Assembly: GCA_003243255.1 (NCBI GenBank)
Contig: QFQM01000126.1
Location: 1-12,391, forward strand
Origin: Flavobacterium psychrophilum
GTDB lineage: Bacteria; Bacteroidota; Bacteroidia; Flavobacteriales; Flavobacteriaceae
Direction of reading: 5' to 3'
Length of the DNA: 12,391 bases
The notes under the pieces were generated by a model. That model made no database searches. It was not told the origin of the DNA and saw only the letters and a list, made by a program, of their open reading frames with translations. The translations under genes were made by a program, and so were the position numbers. Position 1 is the first letter of the stretch; the number at the start of each line of letters is the position of its first letter. This document shows, piece by piece, positions 6,940 to 12,391 of the stretch.

Positions 6940-7311
6940 TTATTTTGTTTCGATTGAGTTTTTTAACGCGGCTGTTCTGTTCATTAATATGAATGCTTCA
7001 GAATATAATGCATTAAATGTTTCCTCGTTTATATAGTTTCTTCTTTTTGCTTTAAACAGGCAACAGACCACTTCTGCGATTGATCTTATGGAATATCCTA
7101 AGAACTTCCTGAATTCAGGATTTGAATTTCCGGTTGCTCCTTCTGATATATTTAAAGCAATGCTATCTGATGCCCTGTTTATCTGGCTTTGGAGGTTGTA
7201 TAATTCTTTAGGAGGGAAGGTAGAGGATATTTCATGAATTTTTTCTGCATAATCCATCGCTATCTCCCAAACCTGTAGTTTTTCAAACTTAAATTGTTTC
7301 AGTTGTATCAT
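6940..7311 (-). CDS. Four-helix-bundle protein (S23/Avd-like family)
   Basis: 123 residues, entirely helical in character. The motifs FEKLQVWEIAMDYA (9-22), LQSQINRASDSIALNISEG (40-58) and FRKFLGYSIRSIAEVVCCL (67-85) identify the family first seen as proteins encoded in 23S rRNA intervening sequences, which also includes the Avd accessory protein of diversity-generating retroelements. Members are basic oligomeric bundles that probably bind nucleic acid; no reverse transcriptase or variable-repeat template is visible here. The gene lies between aguB (82 nt upstream) and aguA (10 nt downstream), which belong to one pathway, and short heptamer arrays flank it. A possible promoter of its own is present. 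Its presence looks like insertion into the operon. Family assignment is strong; function of stand-alone members is not known. Confidence 0.9.
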   Translation of the reverse strand: MIQLKQFKFEKLQVWEIAMDYAEKIHEISSTFPPKELYNLQSQINRASDSIALNISEGATGNSNPEFRKFLGYSIRSIAEVVCCLFKAKRRNYINEETFNALYSEAFILMNRTAALKNSIETK

Positions 7312-7328
7312 AAAGTTGGTTTAGGATA

Positions 7329-7358
7329 CAACAATAACAAAAAATATTTTACATCCAA
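7329..7358 (-). promoter_or_regulatory. Candidate promoter of the four-helix-bundle gene
   Basis: On the minus strand TTG (7356-7358), a 19 bp spacer and TATTGTTG (7329-7336) match the Bacteroidota promoter pattern TTG-N19-TAnnTTTG with one mismatch. It lies between the heptamer array and the ATG, so the gene could be transcribed independently of aguB. Confidence 0.4.
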
Positions 7359-7386
7359 CAAATAGCATCCGACATCCGACATCGGA
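7352..7386 (-). repeat. Second heptamer array (unit CATCCGA / TCGGATG)
   Basis: Plus-strand copies CATCCGA at 7366-7372 and 7373-7379 are followed by CATCGGA at 7380-7386. A more diverged CATCCAA at 7352-7358 is in the same 7 bp phase, with CAAATAG between. The array sits just downstream of the aguB stop codon. TCCGA-CA-TCGGA at 7375-7386 forms a small inverted repeat. Confidence 0.8.
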
Positions 7387-7393
7387 CGTTAAA

Positions 7394-8269
7394 TTATTCC
7401 CCGTCCAGGTAACGTTTTGTTATTGGCTGGTAGCTGTCGATTCTTCTGTCGCGAAGGAAAGGCCAGTGTGTACGGTAATGATCGGTCTTTTTAGTGTCGA
7501 TCTCTACCACAGTCGTTTCTTCGTTTTCGTGAGAACCAAGATACATTAGTTTACCCTGAGGGTTGGCAACAAAGCTACCTCCCCAGAATTTCATAGCGCC
7601 GTCCTGCTCAAAACCTACACGGTTTACGCTTACCACGTGAACACCATTGGCAACAGCATGCGAACGCTGGATAATTTGCCATGCGTCGTACTGTTCTTTG
7701 TTTGTATCCTCATCCTGATCTGTAGCCCACCCAATAGCAGTAGGGTAGAACATGATTTCAGCCCCCATAAGTGCAGTGATACGGCTGGCTTCCGGATACC
7801 ACTGATCCCAACAAATAAGGATTCCGATCTTAGCATATTTTGTCTGGAATACTTTATAACCCAGATCACCAGGGGTAAAGTAGAATTTCTCATAAAATGC
7901 AGGATCATCCGGAATGTGCATTTTACGGTATTTACCAAGGTACGTACCATCGGCATCAATAACTGCAGTTGTATTATGGTAAAGGCCTTCGGCACGTTTC
8001 TCGAACAATGAAGCAATAATAACAACATTAAGTTCTTTAGCAATAGGGCTTAATGCCTCTGTGCTTGGCCCCGGAATAGCTTCGGCAAGCTTGAAATTTT
8101 CGTAATCCTCAACATCACAAAAATACAGTGAAGTGAACAGCTCCTGAAGGCAAACAATCTGTGCGCCATCGGCAGCAGCTTTGCGTATTTCCCTTATGGC
8201 TTTATCAATATTAGGCTGCTTGTCTTTCACGCAGCTCATCTGTACTAATCCTACTTTTACTTTACTCAT
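7394..8269 (-). CDS. aguB: N-carbamoylputrescine amidohydrolase
   Basis: 291 residues, nitrilase superfamily. It hydrolyses N-carbamoylputrescine to putrescine, CO2 and ammonia, the step after agmatine deiminase. The catalytic triad is visible as Glu43 (CLQELF), Lys116 (KYRKMHIPDD) and Cys153 (ILICWDQWYPE). Substrate-type markers of the AguB group include EKFYFTPGD, WATDQDEDTN, SVNRVGFE and the C-terminal FLRDRRIDSYQPITKRYL. The length is normal and there is no signal peptide. It is the first gene of the minus-strand unit, with a good -7 box 24 nt before the ATG. The four-helix-bundle gene separates it from aguA. Assignment as AguB is supported both by sequence and by the nearby aguA. Confidence 0.95.
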   Translation of the reverse strand: MSKVKVGLVQMSCVKDKQPNIDKAIREIRKAAADGAQIVCLQELFTSLYFCDVEDYENFKLAEAIPGPSTEALSPIAKELNVVIIASLFEKRAEGLYHNTTAVIDADGTYLGKYRKMHIPDDPAFYEKFYFTPGDLGYKVFQTKYAKIGILICWDQWYPEASRITALMGAEIMFYPTAIGWATDQDEDTNKEQYDAWQIIQRSHAVANGVHVVSVNRVGFEQDGAMKFWGGSFVANPQGKLMYLGSHENEETTVVEIDTKKTDHYRTHWPFLRDRRIDSYQPITKRYLDGE

Positions 8270-8292
8270 GGTATTACATAAAAATTGAGGTG

Positions 8293-8322
8293 CAAATTTA
8301 CGTAAAAAGTTTGGTTTTTTAA
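8293..8322 (-). promoter_or_regulatory. Candidate promoter of aguB
   Basis: On the minus strand TAAATTTG (8293-8300) is an exact TAnnTTTG -7 box, and TTA (8320-8322) lies 19 bp upstream as a weak -33 element. The leader to the aguB ATG would be about 17 nt. Confidence 0.5.
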
Positions 8323-8470
8323 GTATACGGCTGTTAGGGTTAGGTTAAAGTGAAAAAGCAATATCTCGCCACTTGTACTTTATCGATATTTTACTATTTA
8401 TTAATTACTTAGAGTGAACTATGTTAATTTTATTAAGAAATTTTTGATACATTAGCCTTAATCCTATCTG

Positions 8471-8503
8471 AGGATTAAACCTCAATGAAATAGGGTTTTA
8501 CCT
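8471..8503 (+). promoter_or_regulatory. Tandem AGG-N6-CCT sites, possible regulator binding sites
   Basis: AGGATTAAACCT (8471-8482) and AGGGTTTTACCT (8492-8503) share the symmetric frame AGG-N6-CCT and start 21 bp apart, two helical turns. Relative to the promoter proposed at 8507-8535 they centre at roughly -65 and -44, where an activator would bind. A further CCTA-N9-TAGG overlaps at 8501-8517, and AATCCT-N5-AGGATT at 8460-8475. The encoded LuxR/NarL-type regulator is the obvious candidate ligand; this is inference. Confidence 0.42.
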
Positions 8504-8506
8504 AGT

Positions 8507-8535
8507 TTATCCGTAGGAGAGAAATATCAACTTTG
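8507..8535 (+). promoter_or_regulatory. Candidate promoter of the signalling operon
   Basis: TTA (8507-8509), an 18 bp spacer and CAACTTTG (8528-8535) fit the Bacteroidota pattern with mismatches in the -33 TTG and the first -7 base. A weak core promoter beneath symmetric upstream sites suits an activated promoter. The leader would be about 35 nt. Confidence 0.38.
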
Positions 8536-8575
8536 AAGAACCAAAAAAAGAAGTAACCAATTAAAACTTTATTAT

Positions 8576-9250
8576 ATGAAGCCTAGTGATGCAGAAATTT
8601 TGAAAAGCTGTGATACGTCTGTGATTTTAAATAAGCCAACAATTATCGAAAATGAAGATTATGACGATTGGAGGGTGTATGAAGATAATGAATATTTGAT
8701 TTGCAATCCTGATACTACAGGTGATGATATTTATATAGATCTTAATCGTATGCCTAATGATGACCAATACAATTCGAAAAAAGCTGCTTGGTTAAAAAAA
8801 TACGGAAAATATGTTGATTATTATAAATCAGCTCCCTTTATAAAAAGGAGCCATACTTTCGATCCAGCTAAATATGATGTTAATGTAATTAGTAATATTA
8901 CTGAAGTAAAAATGTATGATATTGCAGACTTACCAAATATGAACAGGACTGATTTTGATAATGATATATATAATAATTATTTAGAAGTCACGGTTAATAT
9001 GACGGATATTAACAATACCACAATGAGTTTTCAATATATAAATAATTTTAACGACACTTTAGGTAGAGCTTATTTTTCAATTCCGTTGCTTAGAAGTATT
9101 ATTATGGATTATGATTCGGGTAAAGATATATTTGAATTTACAATCGCTAAAGTAGAAGAAATTAGTACAAATATAACATATGATAGAACCGTTGTACGTG
9201 TAAAAGGTTTTACAGTATTATATGACATGACTACTTGGCCAACGAAATAA
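8576..9250 (+). CDS. Unrecognised acidic soluble protein, first gene of signalling operon
   Basis: 224 residues that I cannot place in a family. The sequence is rich in Asp, Asn and Tyr and acidic at the N-terminal third (IIENEDYDDWRVYEDNEY, DTTGDDIYIDLNRMPNDD). No hydrophobic stretch long enough for a membrane helix and no signal peptide are visible, so it should be cytoplasmic unless exported by another route. The alternation in 133-175 and 185-220 (YLEVTVNMTD, FEFTIAKVEE, TVVRVKGFTVLYDM) suggests beta structure. It has two Cys (12 and 43) but no CxxC or zinc motif. Its stop overlaps the next ATG by 1 nt (TAATG), implying coupled translation with the membrane protein. Base composition is more AT-rich than that of the kinase downstream. 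It could sense, be sensed by, or modulate the kinase system; there is no direct evidence for any of these. Confidence 0.75.
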   Translation: MKPSDAEILKSCDTSVILNKPTIIENEDYDDWRVYEDNEYLICNPDTTGDDIYIDLNRMPNDDQYNSKKAAWLKKYGKYVDYYKSAPFIKRSHTFDPAKYDVNVISNITEVKMYDIADLPNMNRTDFDNDIYNNYLEVTVNMTDINNTTMSFQYINNFNDTLGRAYFSIPLLRSIIMDYDSGKDIFEFTIAKVEEISTNITYDRTVVRVKGFTVLYDMTTWPTK

Positions 9251-9858
9251 TGCTAATAATTGATATATACATAGTTGCGACTTTATTTTTTAGCGTTTTC
9301 TTTTATACTAAAAGAAGAACAAATGCTATACTAATACTAGTATTGTCTTTAGCTATCTTAAATGAAGTCGTAACTAAAATAGTAGACAAGAGCAGTTTAA
9401 ACATGACTGTCTATACTCTCCTACATAATTTATTATGGTATTATATATTATATATAAATATATCACAAAGAAAACTTGTTAAGTTTGGTGCGTTGGTGTT
9501 TATTTCTTTCAGCGTTATGAATTTTATTTTTTTTGAAGGAATAAAAAACTACAATTTCAATACTTTTATACTAGGTGCCTTTATATATATAGCAATTTTT
9601 ATTTACGAGAGTTTTTATCAACTTAAACGAGAAAATTTTATTTTTTTTCAATCAAACACTTATATTTTGTTATTTTCACCTGTTCTTTTTTTCTTTGTTT
9701 TAAGTTTTATATTTGGATTTAAGAGCCAAAAATTAGCAGAAACCTATGTGTTTGGTAATTTGAAATTATATGATTTCATTGGTTACTTCGTCAACATAAT
9801 CTACTACACCCTTATAAACATCTACACTTACAGAGAAAGGAAACTAAACCATGCTTGA
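9250..9858 (+). CDS. Unrecognised polytopic membrane protein (about 7 TM), second gene of signalling operon
   Basis: 202 residues from ATG at 9250; a TTG start at 9235 would add five residues, but the ATG forms a TAATG junction with the preceding stop and is preferred. Hydrophobic segments lie at about 2-20, 24-41, 53-71, 77-96, 104-123, 137-156 and 173-193, with short charged loops (YTKRRTNA, SQRKLVK, QLKRENF) and a basic tail (YRERKLNHA). This is consistent with roughly seven membrane helices and an inside-facing positive pattern. No family is recognised. The coding end overlaps the histidine kinase start by 8 nt. Because that kinase has only one membrane helix and no sensor domain, this protein is a natural candidate for the separate sensing partner in the inner membrane; this is inference from the operon. 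Very AT-rich. Confidence 0.78.
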   Translation: MLIIDIYIVATLFFSVFFYTKRRTNAILILVLSLAILNEVVTKIVDKSSLNMTVYTLLHNLLWYYILYINISQRKLVKFGALVFISFSVMNFIFFEGIKNYNFNTFILGAFIYIAIFIYESFYQLKRENFIFFQSNTYILLFSPVLFFFVLSFIFGFKSQKLAETYVFGNLKLYDFIGYFVNIIYYTLINIYTYRERKLNHA

Positions 9859-10621
9859 TAATATTGCTTTTGGTATCGTTATAAGTGTGCTGTTCATTAG
9901 CCTGATAGTACTTTTTTGCGTGCTTATCATTAAGCTGTATATACATAAGGTTAAGAGCTACACTAAACTCATTTATGAGAAAGATCTTGACTTCCAGAAA
10001 ACGCTTAACGCTACTATTATGGAAACCCAGGAGCAGGTACTCAATAACATTTCGCAGGATTTGCATGATGATGCCGGGCAGCAGTTAACCTATATCAACT
10101 TTGTGGTTGAGAATCTTAAATATGATAATCCTGAATTGAATGAAGCCTTAAATCCCCTTAGCCAATCCATTGGTACATTGTCAAATTCAATTCGCAGCAT
10201 CAGCCATTCCCTAAACAGCCAGTTATTGGTTCAGGAAAGCCTTATCAAGGCCATTGAAGCTGAGGTAGACCGTCTTAAGAGCAATACTAAGTTACAGGTC
10301 AGCCTTGTACTTACCGGAAGCAGAAAGAAGGTTTTTAGCAGTGATGTGAAAATAGTAATCTATCGCATTTTTCAGGAAATTATTAATAATGCTCTCAAAC
10401 ATTCCGGAGCTTCAGCAATTGACATTACCATCAAGACAGAACCTCATTTTGAACTCACTATTGCAGATAACGGCAAAGGTTTTGACTTAGACGATAAAAT
10501 TGAAAGTAAATCGGGATTGGGACTGAAAAATATTGTTAAGCGTGCCGAAATCATTAACTTTAAGATGAAAATAACTTCTGCTACGGCAAAAGGTACAACC
10601 GTAACCATTTCTGAAAAATAG
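9851..10621 (+). CDS. Sensor histidine kinase, HisKA_3 type, without sensor domain
   Basis: 256 residues. One N-terminal membrane helix (about 7-29) leads into a short coiled-coil linker (34-62) and then the HisKA_3 dimerisation domain with His72 in ISQDLHDDAGQQL as phosphorylation site. The HATPase_c domain follows: N box FQEIINNALKHS (174-185, Asn179/Asn180), G1 box DNGKGF (206-211) and G2 box SGLGLKNI (221-228). No PAS, Cache or extracellular domain is present, so the signal must come through the membrane helix or a partner. The start overlaps the preceding membrane gene by 8 nt and the response regulator begins 3 nt after the stop, so this is the kinase of a linked two-component system. 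Base composition resembles the rest of the chromosome rather than the two genes before it. Confidence 0.94.
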   Translation: MLDNIAFGIVISVLFISLIVLFCVLIIKLYIHKVKSYTKLIYEKDLDFQKTLNATIMETQEQVLNNISQDLHDDAGQQLTYINFVVENLKYDNPELNEALNPLSQSIGTLSNSIRSISHSLNSQLLVQESLIKAIEAEVDRLKSNTKLQVSLVLTGSRKKVFSSDVKIVIYRIFQEIINNALKHSGASAIDITIKTEPHFELTIADNGKGFDLDDKIESKSGLGLKNIVKRAEIINFKMKITSATAKGTTVTISEK

Positions 10622-10624
10622 CCT

Positions 10625-11290
10625 ATGGAAAAAATTACTATCGGAATTGTTGATGATCATAAAATCGTAAGGCAGGGTCTCAGGGAGCTTTTGGAGAAAA
10701 TAAGCAATTATAAAGTGGTTGCCGAATTTGAAAATGGAAATGACTTTTTAGATGCACTACCTATAAAAGATAAGCCTAATCTTTTTATCATAGACTATTC
10801 TATGCCCGGACTGAATGGGGTAGAGGTGCTTAAAGCTCTAGAGGACAAAGATGAGGAGTATAAAGTATTACTGCTTACACAACATTTTGATGAGCAGATT
10901 ATTGATGCAGCCTATCATCACGGAGCAAGAGGGTTTCTTCACAAAAATTGTACTGCCCAGGATCTTAAGTTCGCTATAGATAATATAGTGACCGTTGGTT
11001 ATAATAATGTAGTTGAAATACTGAAACGTGTCAGAAAATACGATCCTTCTGCAACTGCTGAGCCTAAAAGCGGTATTAAACTTACCGAGAGAGAACAGGA
11101 TTTTTTACGACTGGTTTGTGACGAAAACGAATATACATACGAGCAAATGGCCGATTTGATGAATGTTTCCGTAAAATCTATTGAAGCATACCGCACGGCA
11201 CTTTTTGAGAAATACAATATCAAGTCAAAAGTGGGATTGGTGTTGTTTTCTTATAAGCATAAGCTAACGCCTCCTTTTAACGAAGTTTAA
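10625..11290 (+). CDS. Response regulator, LuxR/NarL-like
   Basis: 221 residues. The receiver domain (about 4-125) has the acidic pair Asp10/Asp11, phosphoacceptor Asp57 in IIDYSMPG, Thr85 in LLLTQH and Lys107 in FLHKN. The C-terminal LuxR-type helix-turn-helix spans about 153-214, with LTEREQDFLRL opening it and QMADLMNVSVKSIEAYRTALFEKYNIKSK as recognition region. It should be phosphorylated by the kinase encoded immediately upstream and regulate transcription in the cytoplasm. Likely targets include its own operon, whose leader carries tandem symmetric sites. Its stop codon overlaps the stop codon of the convergent kinase gene, and I see no terminator hairpin here. Family and pairing are firm; the regulon is unknown. 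Confidence 0.95.
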   Translation: MEKITIGIVDDHKIVRQGLRELLEKISNYKVVAEFENGNDFLDALPIKDKPNLFIIDYSMPGLNGVEVLKALEDKDEEYKVLLLTQHFDEQIIDAAYHHGARGFLHKNCTAQDLKFAIDNIVTVGYNNVVEILKRVRKYDPSATAEPKSGIKLTEREQDFLRLVCDENEYTYEQMADLMNVSVKSIEAYRTALFEKYNIKSKVGLVLFSYKHKLTPPFNEV

Positions 11291-12391
11291 TTTCCCTCGT
11301 TTGAAACCTGTTTCGACGGCAGTGTAACTATAAAAGTGGCTCCTGTACCATCATTACCTACAGCTTCTATGCTTCCATTATGGTTTTGAACAATCTTTTT
11401 GCAGATAGACAGTCCAATACCTGTACCTGAATATTCCGATTTTCCATGCAATCTTTGGAAGATATTGAATATCCTGTCGGCATATTCCTGGCTGAATCCA
11501 ATTCCGTTATCTGAAAATTCTATTTTGTAGTAATCAACCTCATTTTCAGAATATAGTTTTTCTGAATTGATACTTACCACAGGTTTTACATCGGCACGCT
11601 GGTATTTGAGTGAATTGGATATCAGGTTACTGAAAAGCTGCGACATCTGCCTTGGAATCGCTTCGATTACGGGTAAATCGTTGTGTTTGATTTTTGCTGC
11701 GGATTGCTCTATGATAAGCTCAAAATCAGTAATTGTTTCGTTTACTATCTGATTAAGGTCTACCGGGCTGATGAGGTTTTCATCTTTAGTAAGCTGTGAG
11801 TAGGCAAGAATATCACTGATAAGATTCCCCATCCTGTCTGCTGAGTTATGAATCTTGTTGAGGTAATTCTTAGAACGCTCATCTATTGTACCAAGGCTTT
11901 CGATAAGCATTTTAGCAAAGATGCTTATTTTTCGGGTAGGCTCCTGCAAATCGTGTGAGGCTATATAGGCAAATTGTTGCAGTTCTTTATTGTTTAGTTG
12001 CAGCAGATTAATAGCCTCAGCCAGTCCGGCATTGGCTTCCTGTAGTTCTTCGGTACGTTTTTTAACCTGAAATTCCAGTTCCTGCTGTAATTTGCGCTCT
12101 TTGGTCACGTCCTGGGCTGTACCGCTTAAAAACTCTGCATTTCCGGCAGCATCATAGCTTACCTGAGCCTGGGCATGTATAATTCGTATCTGATTTGTAA
12201 CACGGTTAATGATAGGGTGCTCATTTTCATATTTACCGGATGATCCTTTGGCAATTGCAAGCTTTATTGCGTCATCTACCATTTCAACATAATCGGCAGG
12301 CAATGGGTTATAGGCCTCATCAATGGTTTTAGTGTCTTCGCTAAAGCCCAACCAATCCATAAAACGTTGTGAATAGCTAAAGGTATTTTCT
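11287..12391 (-). CDS. PAS-containing histidine kinase, C-terminal part (5' end outside window)
   Basis: At least 367 residues. The frame stays open to the window edge (ENTFSYSQRF precedes the Met at 12358-12360), so that Met is internal. In the visible part, numbered from it, a PAS fold covers about 1-85 and ends in the usual GTAQDVTKERKLQQEL. A coiled coil follows (90-128, KKRTEELQEANAGLAEA). The HisKA domain has His136 in YIASHDLQEPTRKI, the version common in phytochrome-like and multi-PAS kinases. The HATPase_c domain has its N box at SNLISNSLKYQ (244-254), DNGIGF (284-289) and GTGIGLSI (312-319). It is a cytoplasmic catalytic region of a probably multi-PAS kinase; the signal is unknown. 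It converges on the response regulator with a 4 nt overlap of 3' ends, but it is not evidently part of that system. Confidence 0.93.
   Translation of the reverse strand, partial: ENTFSYSQRFMDWLGFSEDTKTIDEAYNPLPADYVEMVDDAIKLAIAKGSSGKYENEHPIINRVTNQIRIIHAQAQVSYDAAGNAEFLSGTAQDVTKERKLQQELEFQVKKRTEELQEANAGLAEAINLLQLNNKELQQFAYIASHDLQEPTRKISIFAKMLIESLGTIDERSKNYLNKIHNSADRMGNLISDILAYSQLTKDENLISPVDLNQIVNETITDFELIIEQSAAKIKHNDLPVIEAIPRQMSQLFSNLISNSLKYQRADVKPVVSINSEKLYSENEVDYYKIEFSDNGIGFSQEYADRIFNIFQRLHGKSEYSGTGIGLSICKKIVQNHNGSIEAVGNDGTGATFIVTLPSKQVSNEGN

Larger units (their letters stand above)
8270..8575. other. 306 bp divergent intergenic region
   Basis: This spacer separates aguB (minus) from the signalling operon (plus). 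The left end holds the aguB promoter; the right third holds tandem operator-like sites and a plus-strand promoter. The stretch 8330-8460 is AT-rich with only weak inverted repeats; I see no gene, RNA or mobile element in it. Confidence 0.8.

Noticed and set aside
6940..7311. Diversity-generating retroelement, suggested by the Avd-like protein
   Set aside because: No reverse transcriptase, no template repeat and no variable-repeat target gene are present in the window.
7352..7386. CRISPR array
   Set aside because: Units are only 7 bp, contiguous and without unique spacers.
7637..8011. 124-codon open frame on the plus strand opposite aguB
   Set aside because: It lies antisense to a secure gene; the composition is that of a complement translation.
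7630..8043. 137-codon open frame on the minus strand inside aguB
   Set aside because: It is an alternate frame of a clearly conserved nitrilase-family gene on the same strand and its product has no recognisable features.
8347..8390. Weak inverted repeats (AAGTG/CACTT, AATATC/GATATT) as a small RNA or riboswitch
   Set aside because: The arms are 5-6 bp with long loops, and there is no T-run or recognisable aptamer pattern.
9235..9249. TTG start for the 7TM protein
   Set aside because: The ATG at 9250 forms a TAATG coupling junction, so a rare start codon is not needed.
9812..10066. 84-codon minus-strand frame over the junction of the 7TM and kinase genes
   Set aside because: It is antisense to two overlapping genes with good coding character and has no promoter or family signal.

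Overview
The window looks like chromosome from an AT-rich member of the Bacteroidota, most likely Flavobacteriaceae and close to Flavobacterium. Support for this: protein sequences of flavobacterial type, almost no Shine-Dalgarno sequences, several good matches to the Bacteroidota -7 box TAnnTTTG, loose Bacteroidota-style lipoprotein signals, and intergenic arrays of short (~7 bp) units. I saw no tRNA, rRNA, CRISPR array or insertion sequence.

Left part (1-5744), envelope and sulfur/redox genes: the 3' end of an aldo/keto reductase; a convergent two-gene unit made of a small two-helix membrane protein and a membrane-anchored SPFH/prohibitin-like protein; a NlpC/P60 cell-wall peptidase; a convergent YcbB-like L,D-transpeptidase lipoprotein; then a persulfide-dioxygenase-type metallo-beta-lactamase fused to two rhodanese domains, followed by a thioredoxin. 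Most convergent gene pairs are separated by clear hairpins. The last two genes plausibly act together on persulfide or sulfane sulfur.

Middle part (5829-8269), polyamine operon on the minus strand: aguB (N-carbamoylputrescine amidase) and aguA (agmatine deiminase) convert agmatine to putrescine. An unrelated four-helix-bundle (S23/Avd-like) gene lies between them. Heptamer arrays flank it on both sides, and one array is translated as part of the AguA N-terminus. This resembles an inserted cargo unit.

Right part (8270-12391), signalling: a four-gene plus-strand operon encodes an acidic protein I do not recognise, a polytopic (about 7 TM) membrane protein I do not recognise, a short HisKA_3-type histidine kinase with no sensor domain of its own, and a LuxR/NarL-type response regulator. 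The genes overlap or nearly touch (TAATG junction, 8 nt overlap, 3 nt gap). The leader carries two AGG-N6-CCT sites 21 bp apart just upstream of a plausible promoter. The first two genes are visibly more AT-rich than the kinase and regulator, so this may be a sensor module coupled to a conserved two-component core. A convergent PAS/HisKA hybrid-input histidine kinase, truncated by the window edge, ends overlapping the regulator's stop codon.

The best candidates for something undescribed are the four-gene signalling operon and the repeat-flanked four-helix-bundle gene within the agmatine operon.
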